Assembly: GCA_030737875.1 (NCBI GenBank)
Contig: CM060915.1
Location: 574,988,577-575,052,576, forward strand
Reading direction: 5' to 3'
Length of the DNA: 64,000 nucleotides
Source: Allium sativum
Taxonomy: Eukaryota; Streptophyta; Magnoliopsida; Asparagales; Amaryllidaceae
The notes beneath the pieces are model-generated. The model did not search any database, was not told the DNA's origin, and was given only the letters and a program-made list of their open reading frames with translations. The position numbers and the translations under genes were made by a program. Positions 35,641 to 47,888 of this stretch are shown here, in pieces (the stretch's first letter is position 1; every line of letters starts with the position of its first letter).

Positions 35641-36440
35641 ACGTAACTTTGAAATCTATTCTTTTTATCGCATCTGAAATTACGATAAAAATGTACTTTT
35701 TAATTCTATCACTTTTATCGCATCTAAAATGACGATAGAAATGTACCTTTAAATTCTATCATTTTTATCGCATCTAAAAAGACGATAAAAATTTACTTTT
35801 AAAATATCACTTCTAAATTCTATCGCTTTTAAATTCTTTCATTTTTATCGCATCTAAAATGATGATAAAAATGTACTTTTTAATTCTATCATTTTTATTG
35901 CATCTAAAATGACGATAAAAAAATAACAGTAATTTTTGTTCTTTTTATTACATCTAAAATGCAAATTAAAATGCCACTTTTGTTTCTACTCTTTTTATTG
36001 TCCCTAGAGTGACAATAAGAATATACTTTTGATTCATTCTTTATTTACATTTAAATTGTATATAAAAATATAGCCTTTTAATCTATTCTTTTATTAACCT
36101 CTAAAATGACATTAAAAATGTAACTTCAAAATCAAATCTTTTTTATTGTCTATATTTTGACAATGAAAATATATCATTAAATTAAATCTTTTATTTTCAT
36201 CTAAAATGTAAATCAAAATATAACCTCTCTAATTCGTATTTTTATTTACATGTAAAATGCAAAAAAAAAATGCACCTTTTTAAGTATATGTGTTTGTTTA
36301 CATCTACAATGTAAATACAAGAGTCACTTTGGTTTCTATGTTTTATTTACATATAAAATGTAAATAAAAATGTACTTTTAAATATATGTGTTTATTTACA
36401 TCTACAATGTAAATAAAAGTGTACTTTCTAAAATGATGTT
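35641..36440 (-). repeat. tandem array of hairpin units, first part
   Basis: About 16 units of roughly 45-55 bp, each with an inverted repeat around a CATCTAAAAT-like loop. Examples: TTTTTATCG/CGATAAAAA (35662-35691), TTATTGTC/GACAATAA (35995-36018), TTTTATTTACAT/ATGTAAATAAAA (36341-36369, 12 of 12 paired), TTTATTTACAT/ATGTAAATAAA (36391-36417, 11 of 11). The array resumes after B2 at 57213. Confidence 0.85.
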
Positions 36441-36443
36441 TTT

Positions 36444-36448
36444 AGTTA
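36444..36448 (+). repeat. TSD of B2, left copy
   Basis: AGTTA, exactly repeated at 57208-57212. Confidence 0.9.
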
Positions 36449-39035
36449 TGTAACGACCCAAGGATTTTCGACCCCGAAAATTGACGTAAAATCACCATGT
36501 CGACTATTCAAGTATCGAAAACACTGGATTGTCAAAAGAAAGAAATTAGAGGATGAGAAAAGAAAGAAAGAATATTAGAATAGAAGAAAGAAGAAAAACA
36601 CCACATCAGAACCTCACAGCGGAACGAACAAAATAAAATATCAAATTTCTTTATACAAAAGAATTGTATATACATACCAATCATCAGAGTACAACATATA
36701 TCAGACACAGCGGAGTAATAACTTTATATAACTAGCGGTGAAGCTGCCTACTTTCAGCTCCTGAACTCCAAGCGAGTATAACCCGTAAATACACTTGGTT
36801 TGACCCGAGCACATTTGAAGCAAAGCAAAATACACCGGGTCAGTTTGGAATACTATCAGTGATAAATTCACAGAACACACTTGTTTAACTTTGGAAAATT
36901 CTTTCTGAAATCAAAGGATAATAGTAAGACTAGCCCACACATAAACACGGACGGTTTTTACCTTACTGTAAACCAAAACGTTTTTGAAATCATAACTTAT
37001 TCTAATATTATCATAGTGTCTAAATACAAGTAATTTAGAATCTAGCGGAACGCTTGCATCTCACGCTCCACATATATAGTATACAAACCAACACCGCGGC
37101 CGCTTATTGGATATTGGATACCAACCTTGACAAGGTATGGGACCACCTTCCGAACGTGTATCTCTAGAGGCGAATACACTGGGTTCAACAAGAACGTCTT
37201 GCAACCCGGCCCTCACATGACCAACCACTCATTTCGCTTGAGTGTATCGAATGTATATCACCGATGGTTGGGATCAGCAATCGCCTCCCGAAAAGGGACA
37301 GCATCGAAATATAGATTAAAGAAGCAAATGGAATTTCTCTAGATAGGTGATTATACACCCCACTGGGAGCGACCCACATAGCCATGCCGCCTGCCCGATT
37401 TTTTGTCATTTCCGAGTTGACGAGGCTTGAGGCCAGAACTTAACTTTAAAACATCTGGTCATCATTCACTTTGAATGCCACATCGTCAGATCTGCCAAAT
37501 CACACTGATTAACGTCCACAAAAATACTCTAGTTTATTTGGCTAGAGAATAACCATTTCTCCGCCATCAACTGTGGTACGTTTGGAGAAATCAACTCATG
37601 TAATTCCTTTGGAAATACTCTGTCAGGCATCCGTCCATATAAGTCATCTAGGAACAGGATGAACCGAAGGCACTCTCCTACTGCATCTCATATAGGAATC
37701 ACCCCATGGATCAGTAGCGAGCAGTCCTTGCAAATCCGTGGATTTCAACCACGACAGAATCACAAATCAAAATAACTCTGGTTGCAAGCCAGAGAAATTC
37801 GACAAGCAGTCCTTCCGCTTATAAAGATCCACGGTCTTCACTTGCTCCGTCTTCAATCGAGGTCTTCACGTATTTGTTGGTCGGAATGGTTTTCGAATAT
37901 AAATTCGATCCCGGTCTTTCCATACCAACAATCGTATTAGTCAGGTTTGATAGTCGGTGTTTTAACTATCAAATAACAAAGGTGTTCATAAAATGATCTT
38001 GCTGATTCGGTACATGGCACTACTTGGCCTCTTTAAAATATTTTTACCAAAATGGTTAATCAACTTCTTATTCTTCAATATATTTAAACCTTATATTTAG
38101 TCTCGATTATAACAAGAACTATTTTAAATACATTCGAGCATATATAAGTATATACCCCGCTTTCCATTCCCTTTGGAAATATCGATATATTTCTTTAAAC
38201 CATTTTCCCTTTTTCTTCCTTATTTAGCATCTCAATATATATATATATTCATATATTTTACTTAATGGTATAACCCAATTACCAATTCTAATTTGGTTAA
38301 AGCAAAGGTCGACTCATATAATTTAAAACCAAACTTTCATATTTATTAAAACCACTATCGTAGTAGTATTTATAAATCAAAATCTCGCACTTACGTTCAT
38401 TACATCCCGTATGGACTACCACACCTAATTCACCACCTTTTCACTCGTTTCAAACCAATACCATTCCTTGACAATAATGAAGCCGCTCAAGTTGGGGTAT
38501 TTATTTACCTCTCAGACCTTGATCGACAACGTTCTTCTCTCAGAATAAATACCATTTTGTAACTTAACCATTTCACCAAGATCTTATTTACCATTTCGAT
38601 TTCAAACCTGGTTTTACAAAACCATTTCTTACATTTGAAATCCTCATTCAATAAATCTTTTTACGTATTTGTTTAATTAAGTAAGTCTTTACTAATAATA
38701 CCACTTTTTAGTTAAACCAAAATTTCGCTTATAACCTTTTGATTTTAATAAAATCCCGCGTCCACTAATCCTTTTCCATTTATTCAAGCATTTCATATAA
38801 CCAATTAATCTTGGGTTTACAACTAAAATCCGCTTACTACCTTCCTTTATAATAAGACCTCATTACTTGGGTTTTAAATTTCAAAATCCATTTCCCAAAA
38901 TTTAACACAACCCAATGGTATGGATTTTTCCTTTTACGTTTTGAAAATCTTAGTCAAATTACAACGTTTCACTCACTTCAATTCTTAAATGTTTAATGTC
39001 ATCGTTTAATTAAAACAACAATTTTACTTTAATAT

Positions 39036-39206
39036 TAACTATATCAAAATATAGTTATTAACTTTACTACTAACTAAAAATAGTGTAATTATCACTTTTG
39101 AAAGCTCACTAAATAGAATCAACTTCATATTTCAAGAATTTTCTTAATTTATAGTTAATCGAAGATTAACTATTTATTTAACACCATTCGTTAAACTTTA
39201 ACGAAT
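39036..39206 (-). repeat. perfect hairpins in B2 3' LTR
   Basis: TAACTATAT with complement (39036-39057), ATAGTTAATC with complement (39151-39173, 3-base loop) and ATTCGTTAAA with complement (39186-39206, 1-base loop). All are perfectly paired and all are repeated in the other LTR. Confidence 0.85.
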
Positions 39207-39808
39207 ATTCAAAATATTTAAATCAAATTACTTTAATTATCAATTTCAACTAAAGACGGTTGTTTTTTCATCGACCGTACACCTCACTCAGCAGTTAACT
39301 GATTATCATTTGTCATTTCCCCTTTTTAAATTAATTAAATTGCTTAATTAATTTTAAACTCACCATTTAATTGTTTTAAAAACACAATTATCCCAATTTA
39401 CCCATATGTAGGTAGTTTCTTTGGCTTTCCACTTTTAGAACTCGTGTACATTATACGATTTAATTTACATCAACCTTTTAAATACTCTCTTTTATGATCT
39501 CGATTAAAATATATATATTTATAAACTTCTTATTTAATTACTTAAATAAAATAAACGAAAAACTCAAATTTAGTTATAAAATAATTTATAACTTTGAAAC
39601 TGCATCGTTTCACTGAACGGTAAAATCGACTTCTAAAACAGCACATTTTAGGCCATTCACTGCCAATTACCAAATCAACACTGTCGGTTGACTTTAAACA
39701 CAACACAGGTTCAACCATCACGCTCAAACAGGTTTTATTACCATATGGGGTTCATCCAGTTCAAATATCAACAATATAAAACAAACAAACAACATATAAT
39801 ATTTGAGG

Positions 39809-39813
39809 AATCC
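39809..39813 (+). repeat. TSD of A3, left copy
   Basis: AATCC; the right copy 47884-47888 is AATTC (one transition). The uninterrupted site in the other B2 LTR reads GAGGAATCCGG near 54836. Confidence 0.75.
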
Positions 39814-41005
39814 TGTAACAACCCGGAAAATACAAGCCAATTTAAAATTTTTAAATTGGATATTTCAGAGGAATTTAAACAATTGAAATGGAATATTTCA
39901 ATAAAATAATGAATTGGGAATGGTGTGGCAGTTTGAAAATTTGAATTCAAACTTTGACTAACTGTACCGGGTGCAAAATATAACGGATTTTAGTGAAACC
40001 AAAAATATTTAAATCTGTTTATGAATATCTTTCTAATAATCTGAAAAATCGAAGTTTCATAGGGGGAATCAAAAGTTATGGCCAAATGAATTTTTAGAAA
40101 GGTCGCTATAGAGAATATATAGCCCTTGAAAATAGACATTTTGCAAACGACCTCGGAATTCGACGAAACCACTTTTGTTGGATCCGGGATGTCAAATTTT
40201 TGCTAGGTTTTAAATTTTATAATTTTTGAAGCTAGTATGTGAGCGTGGCAAAAGAAAGCGTGTTTGGTTAATTTTTGTTAAACTGGATCGACCAGAAAAT
40301 GGCCATTTTTCAAACGGTCTCAGAATTCGACGAAACTAGTTTTGTTGGGACCGTAGCATCAAAACATTGCTAGATTTATTTTTCTAGAAATTTTCAAATC
40401 TGTTTGTGGCACTGGCAAATTGAAATGTACGTTCAAATCGAATATAGAATGTTTTATATTTCAATTTGAAGAATAACTGACTGTAACAGTCGAATTGGCC
40501 TACGAAACATATCCCATTGTGTCCGAGATAGGGGTATTTAGCTAGGGGCGACAGTCATTGGGTTTGAATTGGTGTTCGTATTGAGAAACACTATTTTAAA
40601 ATTTAATAAAACCTTCGTCCAATAGTATTTCTCCATTCATAAAAAAAAATTATCAAGAACCCTCGTTCCCTCTCTCGACCGACGACGCACGTCGCTCCCC
40701 ACTTCCCGACCAAATCGCCGCCGCCTCAGCCACCTGACGCCTCCGCCACCACCCAGACTCGACAGCGTCGCATTCCCTCTTCAAATCCAACCAACCCTCG
40801 ACCCCCCTCATCGCCCCATCGACGAGAACGAGCTCGCCAAAATCGACGACTTTCCAGCGCCGCCGAGCATGCCTCCGACCACCGATCCCAACGAAACCCC
40901 TTTGCGCCTGAAGCCCTTTCCACCCTCTTCGACATCATACAACCTGATCGGGACGAAGTGCTACGGATTTCATGAATTTTCAAAGCCTAGTTTTGAATAA
41001 CTTTG

Positions 41006-41015
41006 AAAGGTAATG
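41006..41015 (+). promoter_or_regulatory. donor-like site in A3
   Basis: AAAG/GTAATGG at the leader end, weaker than the GTGAGT of A2 but at the same place. Confidence 0.35.
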
Positions 41016-41075
41016 GCTTGGGTATATTTAAACTGAAATTAACACTTTTAAGTGTTGCAAAACTTTGAAAATCAT

Positions 41076-42609
41076 CATATGTAATGTGTCTTACTCTATC
41101 ATGATGAATGGTTCTCCCAAAGGCTTCATTAATAGCAATAGAGGAATTAGGAAGGGGGACCCACTGTCACCATACCTTTTCTCTATTGTTATGGAATATT
41201 TTTCTATGCAAATGGAATTGTAAGTACTTAAGGGAAACATTAAACCTATAAATAGAGTTAAACCACACATTACACACCTTTTATACGCAGATGATATGCT
41301 CTTATTTTTGAAAGCAGATAAAGGAAGTGCTATTGCTGTTCACAAGATCTTAAAAAATATGGAGAAATATGCTGGTTTAGCTGTCAATTTAAATGAAAGA
41401 AAAATCTATTTTAGTAAAGATGTTCTTATTAAAGATGAGATCTTACACCTCTTGAAATTTAAAGAGGGTAATCTCCCTGTTAAATATTTAGGCCTCCCCC
41501 TAAGCATAAATCAGATCAGTGAAAAAGATTGTTCTAGACTACTTGATCTGATTCAAAGTAAGCTTGAGGGGTGGTCTGGTAAATTACTTTCTCTAGCAGG
41601 CAGAATGGAGCTCACTCACACAGTCATATCTGCTATGGTTATGTACTGGGTGCAGTCTCATAATATCCCCACAAATGTTATACATAAGATTGATAGAATG
41701 TGCTCTAATTTTATTTGGAGAGGAAAATATCATAAGGTTGCTTGGGATACTGTGTGTAAACCTAAAAAATTTGGAGGTCTTGGGCTTAGAAATATTAAAG
41801 ACATAGCTGAAGTTAACAAATTTAAATTATTTTGGAAATTTCTGGATGGAAAATCTCTTTGGGCAAGATGGATGTGTGCTAAATATTTAAAAAATAAAAA
41901 CTTCTGGCTTGCTAGAAAAGAGGTGCATCACTCTCATGTTTGGAAAAGTATCTTAGATTGCAGGGAAATTGGCAAAAATCTGATTCAAAGAAAGCTAAAA
42001 GATGGTACTCAAACCAGTTTATGGTTTGATCCATGGATTAGTGGAAATTCACTAATCAACCTTTTAGGGTGGAACAATTTACATATTTTAGGAGGGGCTA
42101 AAGACAAAGTTCAGAGCATCATTAACAATAATTGTTGGAGCTTTCATAACAATCCTGCTGCCCATATTTTCAAAAACGCTATCAGTGAAATACAAATCGA
42201 GCAAAATAGCCTCAGTGATCATTGGTCTTGGAAGTTATGCTCAAAAGATAAATTCTCCTTTAAAAAAGTTTGGGAATACTTTCTAGGTAAAGAGGTAGAT
42301 GTTGGTTGGCACAAAATAATATGGTGTAAATCAAACTGCCCCAAAATGGCACATTGTGCCTACTTTGCTATTTTAAATAAACTGCCAACTAGAGAGATTT
42401 GTAACAAATGGAAAAAGGACTCTGATAGCATCTGCTTGCTTTGTAAAAAAGAGAATGAGAGCTCCGATCATTTATTTTTTGACTGTGTATACTCCCAGTA
42501 CATTTGGTATAATGCCAAATGTACTCTGGGATTCAGTCAATCCTATGCTGCTTTGGATATTAGAGATAGTATTAAGTACATTTTAAAGTTTCTTAAGCCA
42601 AGACCTTAA
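41076..42609 (+). pseudogene. LINE ORF2 fragment: RT C-terminal half and zf-RVT
   Basis: Reads MMNGSPKGF, GIRKGDPLSPYLFSIVMEYF, a stop TAA at 41221-41223, then HLLYADDMLLF (YADD catalytic site, Asp pair at 41290-41295) and the thumb, with LPVKYLGLPLS and AGRMELTHTVISAMVMYWVQ. At 42310-42520 lies the plant LINE zinc-finger-like module with CPKMAHCAYFAILNKLPTRE and CLLCKKENESSDHLFFDC. The open stretch from the ATG at 41296 is 437 codons. A frame change near 42595 moves the continuing protein (TRACVLLTTSIYYIWRERNQ) into another frame. Confidence 0.9.
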
Positions 42610-43598
42610 AATTTACTAGAGCTTGTGTTCTGCTTACTACATCTATTTACTATATTTGGAGGGAAAGAAATCAAAGGCTTCATACTGGTAAAGAAAATAG
42701 TTGTTTTCAGACTTGGAACATTATTCTTAATGATAACAATATTGTTATGAAAAAAGCCAACAGATTCAAGAAGGAGAACTTGCATAATCATAACATTCAG
42801 AAAAATGCTGACTGTGATAATCAAATTGAAGAGTTCTTACTGAATGGCAAGCTAATTCCCAATAAAAAGTCCTCGGGTTACTTCTTTGGAGATAGCCTGT
42901 CCAGATTTGCAACCAATTCTCTTCACTGCAAAGGGAGTTATCAAAACATTATTACTCCTAATGTCCCTAATCTCTCAAATAAGAATAATAATGCTTTTAT
43001 TTTACCTGATGCAGATCACCATCTCAAATCTCGCATTGGATGCTCTTTGGGTGCCGTGAACAGACCAGTTGAACATCATGAGGCTCCCATCACTTCTGAT
43101 TTCATAACAAATCCTAGTGAGGGAAGTAGACATAATTCTAATCATTATGTGCGTGTTTTAAGTTATAATTCAAACAGTAATCATTTGCTTTTACCTGACC
43201 CAGAGGATGGAGCTTACAGAAGGGTCTCAGATAGATCTAATCACCTGGAAAAGAGGAAATTAGAAGTAAAGTTTAGTACTTTGCACAGAATTGGGAGTAA
43301 CCTCTACAAAACCGAGCTGAATAATCAAATTTATCACTTATCTGTTTGGTCTGATGGTGAGAGCAGCAGTAGAAGAACTTCTGATGACAACAAAGGCCCA
43401 ACTAGACAAAAGAGAAGCTTTGATAACATGAGAAGCTCAGATCCATCAGAAACGAACTCCACCACGAATGTCGAGCTCGAGGGAAAGCACTTGAGAAGCC
43501 AAATCCATCATCTGAGAAATTACGAAGTGAGCTTGAAGCTTGATTCAAGTGAGAGGAGAAAGGAGATGAACGAGGATAAACTTTGGAAGCTGCCGTGA
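42595..43598 (+). pseudogene. LINE ORF2 C-terminus with an unusually long tail
   Basis: After the frame change the usual L1 end (SIYYIWRERNQRLHTGKE) is followed by about 280 more open codons (ATG at 42747, stop at 43598). The tail is rich in Asn, Ser, His and Arg, with segments such as RRTSDDNKGPTRQKRSFDN. I recognise no domain. Plant L1 ORF2 proteins normally end soon after the IWxERN motif, so this tail may be an extra domain, captured sequence or a chance open frame. Confidence 0.6.
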
Positions 43599-46500
43599 AG
43601 GAGGAGGAGTCTTTTTTGGCAGCGTGGTCTGCCATTTTTGTGTTTTTTACTAGGGTTTCATTCAACGTAATGAATGAGGCGGCTAGGGTTATGTATTGGA
43701 TTTAAGATTGGGCCTTGGGCCTGTTTTTTCTCCTTTTCAAAAAAAAAACTTTGAAAATCATATCTTTATCATGTGTTGACGAAATTCGATGAAACAGGAG
43801 ACATCGTGACCGCAAGGACGCTCTCTACATTCTAGAAGAGACCGCGGATTTTTCTGAGCTCGCTAGGATTTTTAGCAAAGCAATGAACCAACGTGAGATT
43901 TCTAACTGAAATGTGAATTTAAATGTCATGTATAAATTATATAAGCGAAATATAAATTATACACGTGTCGTATACCTCATGTACATGCGTTGTGTAAGCT
44001 ATATGAGGGAGGTATGAATTATACATGCATTGTATAAATGATATGTGTGTTGGAATGGTAATAATATATATATATACACACTCCCCTCGTGCACAAACCA
44101 TGGACGATATTTATTGTTTGTGAATGGGTGTGAAAAATTTGGTGAATAATGCAAATGGTTGATAGGATGGTTTGTGGTTGATATTGTTTGGTTGTGGTTG
44201 AAAAATACCCATTGGTGATTGAAACAAATTTGAAATAATTGTGGAAAAGAAAATCATACTCGCCTGCGTGCGAATTAGATGTATGAAATCCCCATTGTCA
44301 AAAACCGCGAGGTTTTAAGGTAGAGCGAGGAGCCGTACTCGAGACAGTGCCGGTTTTAACTACCCTGCCGTTATGCTGCCGAAATTTTGAATAATATTCA
44401 TGTGTTAGAGTTATTTTCATATGTTGAAATTATTTTCATGTGTTGAAACCAATGTCATGTGTTGAAACTTTATCCATGTGTGGAAAATGCTCATGTGTTG
44501 AGAAGTCATGTGTTGAAAATTAGATTCATGTGTTGAATGAATAAAGTGTATAAACAATAAAAATCACATTTTTGAAGTACGTAAAATATTCATGTTATAA
44601 ATAAATTGTTTCAACAATAAAAATTACATCTTTCTTATATGTACCAACTATATAAAATATCCATGTGTGGAAATGCTCATGTGTTGAGAAGTGCGCATGT
44701 TGAAAAGGTTCATGTGTTGAATAAAAAGATCGAACAATAAAAATTACATCTTTTATTTAAATTATGAAGTGTTAAAAACATTCATGTGTTGAATAAATAT
44801 TTTAGATGATAAAAATACCATTTTTATCATGTATGTGATTCACTAAAAATATACGAGTGTTGAAATAAATATTTGTTTGCTATGAATATTATTTTTAACA
44901 TGTATAGGAACTAAATGAAATAGTCATGTGTTGAAATATATTTTAGTTCGCTAAAAATATCATTTTTAAATGAAAGGTGAAGTGTTGAAAATAACCACTT
45001 GTTCGAATAAATATGCATGAGTTGAAATATTCATTAATTATCTAATGATATGATTTTTGCGTATGTATGCAATATTGGAAAGAATGGTGACTTTAAATCA
45101 AATCGAATCAAAGAAGAAGTTGAATGGAAAATGATAAGTGATAAGAACTGCACATATGTACATGCATATTTATTGAACAGGTTATAGCAAAGAGGCTAGA
45201 GAAGAGGAATAAAATTGTGTGCCCGACAAATAGGTACATGTTTACTGTTTCGCTTGGGTGATGATTTTATGAGCCTATTGGCTAGCCGCTTGGCTTTTCC
45301 TTTTTCTTTTTGAGATGAGATGCCCGTGTGGCTATTTGGGAATTTTCCCAGCCCTCCCCGTACAAAGGAGGTTATGGCGAAATTTTCCAAAATTTAAAGG
45401 CGTTGGTGAAATATTTGAAGTGAAAACGATATTGAAATCGTTGAATGAACTATATATATATATATAATTAAAACAAATCGTGGTCATGCAGTTCGTGTTT
45501 TGAAACCATGATTTCAAATGATTCGTGCGGGAGATCCGACCATCGGATTTTCCCGAAACCACAACCGTTGGGTTCGCCTTGTAAATATCTTTCCAACGAC
45601 ACCAACTTTATAAAGATCCGACGGTTGGATTGTCTGGAATGTTTAATTCAAATCTGAAGAAAAACAGCGCCAGAATCGATTATATTTATATATAAATATA
45701 AATATAATTAAATTAAATCGAATAACGATGCTGTAGTTCGTATTTTAAAATCATGATTTCAAACGACTAGTGCAGGAGATCCGACCGTCGGATTTTCCCA
45801 AAGCTGAAACCGTTGGATTCGTTTTGAAAAGATCGTTCTTTTGATATTAAATTTGTGAAGATCCAACGGTTAGATTTTCAGATATGTGTGAAACAAATTT
45901 AGAGAAAAATAGCGCCAGTGCCTCGGCACGACCTGAAACATCGTTTAATTAAATATGGTCGTTTTTAAATAAATAAAAATGGCGGTATATCGTTATAAAA
46001 TATTATAGACGATATAGAATGGAAATAAACCGATTTTGTTTGGTTTGCTTGATATGTGATGGTTGAATGTATTTAACATGAAAACTATACTAAGGAACTG
46101 AAATGTGAATGTTGAGTGATTTAACCATGTGAAGAATTTATTTGAAAATCTAAATATACGTGGATTATTTGAAAAGGCCGAGTTCATTCTCATTTCAAAT
46201 AATCGATCGACGGTGAGAAGTCGAAGAGTTGAAGATGGTTCAAGGCAGACGATCTTCACATTGGATGGATGGGCGCTACGGATGCCATGATTGGAGTAGC
46301 TACCTTGAAGGAGCTGAAGTGGTAGCCATCCGGACATATTATTGATTGTGCGGATATGCGAGGAATATGGTGCCTCCGGCTTCGTTCAAACCCAGAACAA
46401 ACTTGTAAATGGACTGTGTGTCTGACATTGGATTTTTTTTCTGATGATTGATCTCTTTTAAATATATATTTGTTTGGCGGCGGGGAATTTATTCTCTTGC

Positions 46501-47888
46501 TTAACGCCCTTCTTTGAGACGTACGAGCTCAGAGGTTATATATCGATAGAAATCAATCGCATGCAGTGAATTGCCTGTGTGGCACGCCTAAGTGGCATAT
46601 TATCAAGGCTTCTGTTACAAAGCAAAGTCTTGTGGTTGATGATCGAAGCATGGCCTGTGTGGTGTAGCCTTGTGTATAGCGTGGATCCGCGAGCCTCACA
46701 CCTCCGTATGAGTCAAAAACGGGAGAAGGACCGCTTGGAGAACACGACGTTTCTTTCTAGTTACGGTGGTGTCAGTGACCTACCAGCCCTGACATTTATA
46801 TATACTTTTCACCTGTGTGGTTGTTGGAATGCGAGGCTCCTCGATTATAGGTCTGTAAGGACCAGGAAACGTGTGTTCAGGAATTGTCAATCCTCAAAAG
46901 TAAGAGAGGACCGGCCCAGCCGATTCCAAGGACCGCTGTGTGCGATCCTGAGGCATTTGCTAGAGTGTCTCGAACGGAGAGGAGCTTGCCCCTTGCCTCG
47001 ACTCGTGATGGAATCCAATTTCCGATACAAAATATGCGGATGTGATTGTATTACTAGTATGGCGACATGATATATGGTACCCATGCCGTCTATGATTGAT
47101 ATTTATGATTGAATTTGCTTTTGAAACATACATGCACCAGTAATAATATCAAACACTTTTGATTTATACGTATGAAGCATTTTTGGACATTAAAAGGTAA
47201 AACTCTATCCTCCGGCTTGCGTTGCATTGTGTGATGGGACCTAAGTCTTATAATGGCTTCATTTTTATAAAAAGCATTGCGATGATTTAATCATTTACTT
47301 TATTTCATGCACTAGCACTCATTGTAGTAAACCCATTCCGCGAACGTGGCGTGGTCCTTTGATTTGCCTTATTATTGTTGTTTAATAAGTTAGGTAGATT
47401 TCTAATACCAGTCCCATGACTGTCTCGTAGTTTGTTTCACCTTGCAAACTCGGGTGTCCTTATTTTCACATGGGCAGCCTAGTTACAGGTAGCTGACATA
47501 TTTTGGGCTTGGCACCGTGGTAGAGGTGCACTTTTGGCTCATGGCAAGGCTTGACTACACCGTGATGACTATGACTTTTTCCGCCATTATTGTATATGTA
47601 TTATGATTCCGCCACAGGCGATGTAGACTGATATTTAGTTTATGTGCTCTCTATGTATGATTCCGCCACGGGTGATGTAGACTGATTATGTATTATTATG
47701 CACTAAGTGGTATCCTGCACTGTGCTCTCTGATGTGGTGATATATATGATTCTGTTGTCATATTTGTGTAAATTATTCTATTTCTTGTTTATGCTATTAT
47801 CTGTACTCAGCTAATGATGATTAATGTGTTATATTCCAATGATTATCCTTAACACCGTAGCACGGGGTTTTGGGATCGTCACAAATTC

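Larger units (their letters stand above)
34509..36448 (-). repeat. C LTR, middle piece
   Basis: Reverse complement of A-LTR text: GACTCATACCGGGGTGTAAG (34697), CGGCGTGCCACATTGAC-like text near 34818, GTTCTGGATCTGAACGAAAC (34993), then the ATCGTCG and CGACGCTTCGGGTC blocks. From 35640 on it becomes a hairpin-bearing tandem array. It ends with AGTTA (36444-36448), the left TSD of B2. Confidence 0.8.
36449..39813 (-). repeat. B2 3' LTR, distal piece
   Basis: In plus orientation starts TGTAACGACCCAAGGATTTT; collinear with 51487-54845. It is broken by A3 at GAGGAATCC. Confidence 0.88.
41076..43746 (+). mobile_element. 5'-truncated L1-type LINE
   Basis: Non-LTR element with RT C-terminal half, a 3' UTR and a short poly(A) at about 43738-43748. 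It is flanked by a 15-bp TSD, AACTTTGAAAATCAT, at 41061-41075 and 43747-43761. The 5' end lies inside the RT domain, as usual for reverse transcription that stopped early. The TSD text is the A-LTR sequence itself, proving insertion into A3. Confidence 0.92.
39814..47883 (+). mobile_element. A3: solo LTR (A family), interrupted by a LINE
   Basis: TGTAACAACCCGG to GGGATCGTCACA, with no interior, PBS or PPT. Without the LINE it is about 5.38 kb, the same length as the A2 3' LTR and collinear with it. Leader, donor-like AAAG/GTAATG (41010), CATGTGTTGAA array, internal duplication and conserved 3' half are all present. It is inserted in the B2 3' LTR. Confidence 0.9.

Noticed and set aside
37127..37342. 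Matching ORFs at 37127-37342 and 52167-52382
   Set aside because: Repeated because both lie in B2 LTR copies; on the antisense strand of the element, with several amino-acid differences and no domain.
46579..47070. 163-codon plus-strand ORF
   Set aside because: Lies in the conserved 3' half of the A3 LTR; the collinear region of other A LTRs is not open over this length and it has no protein signature.
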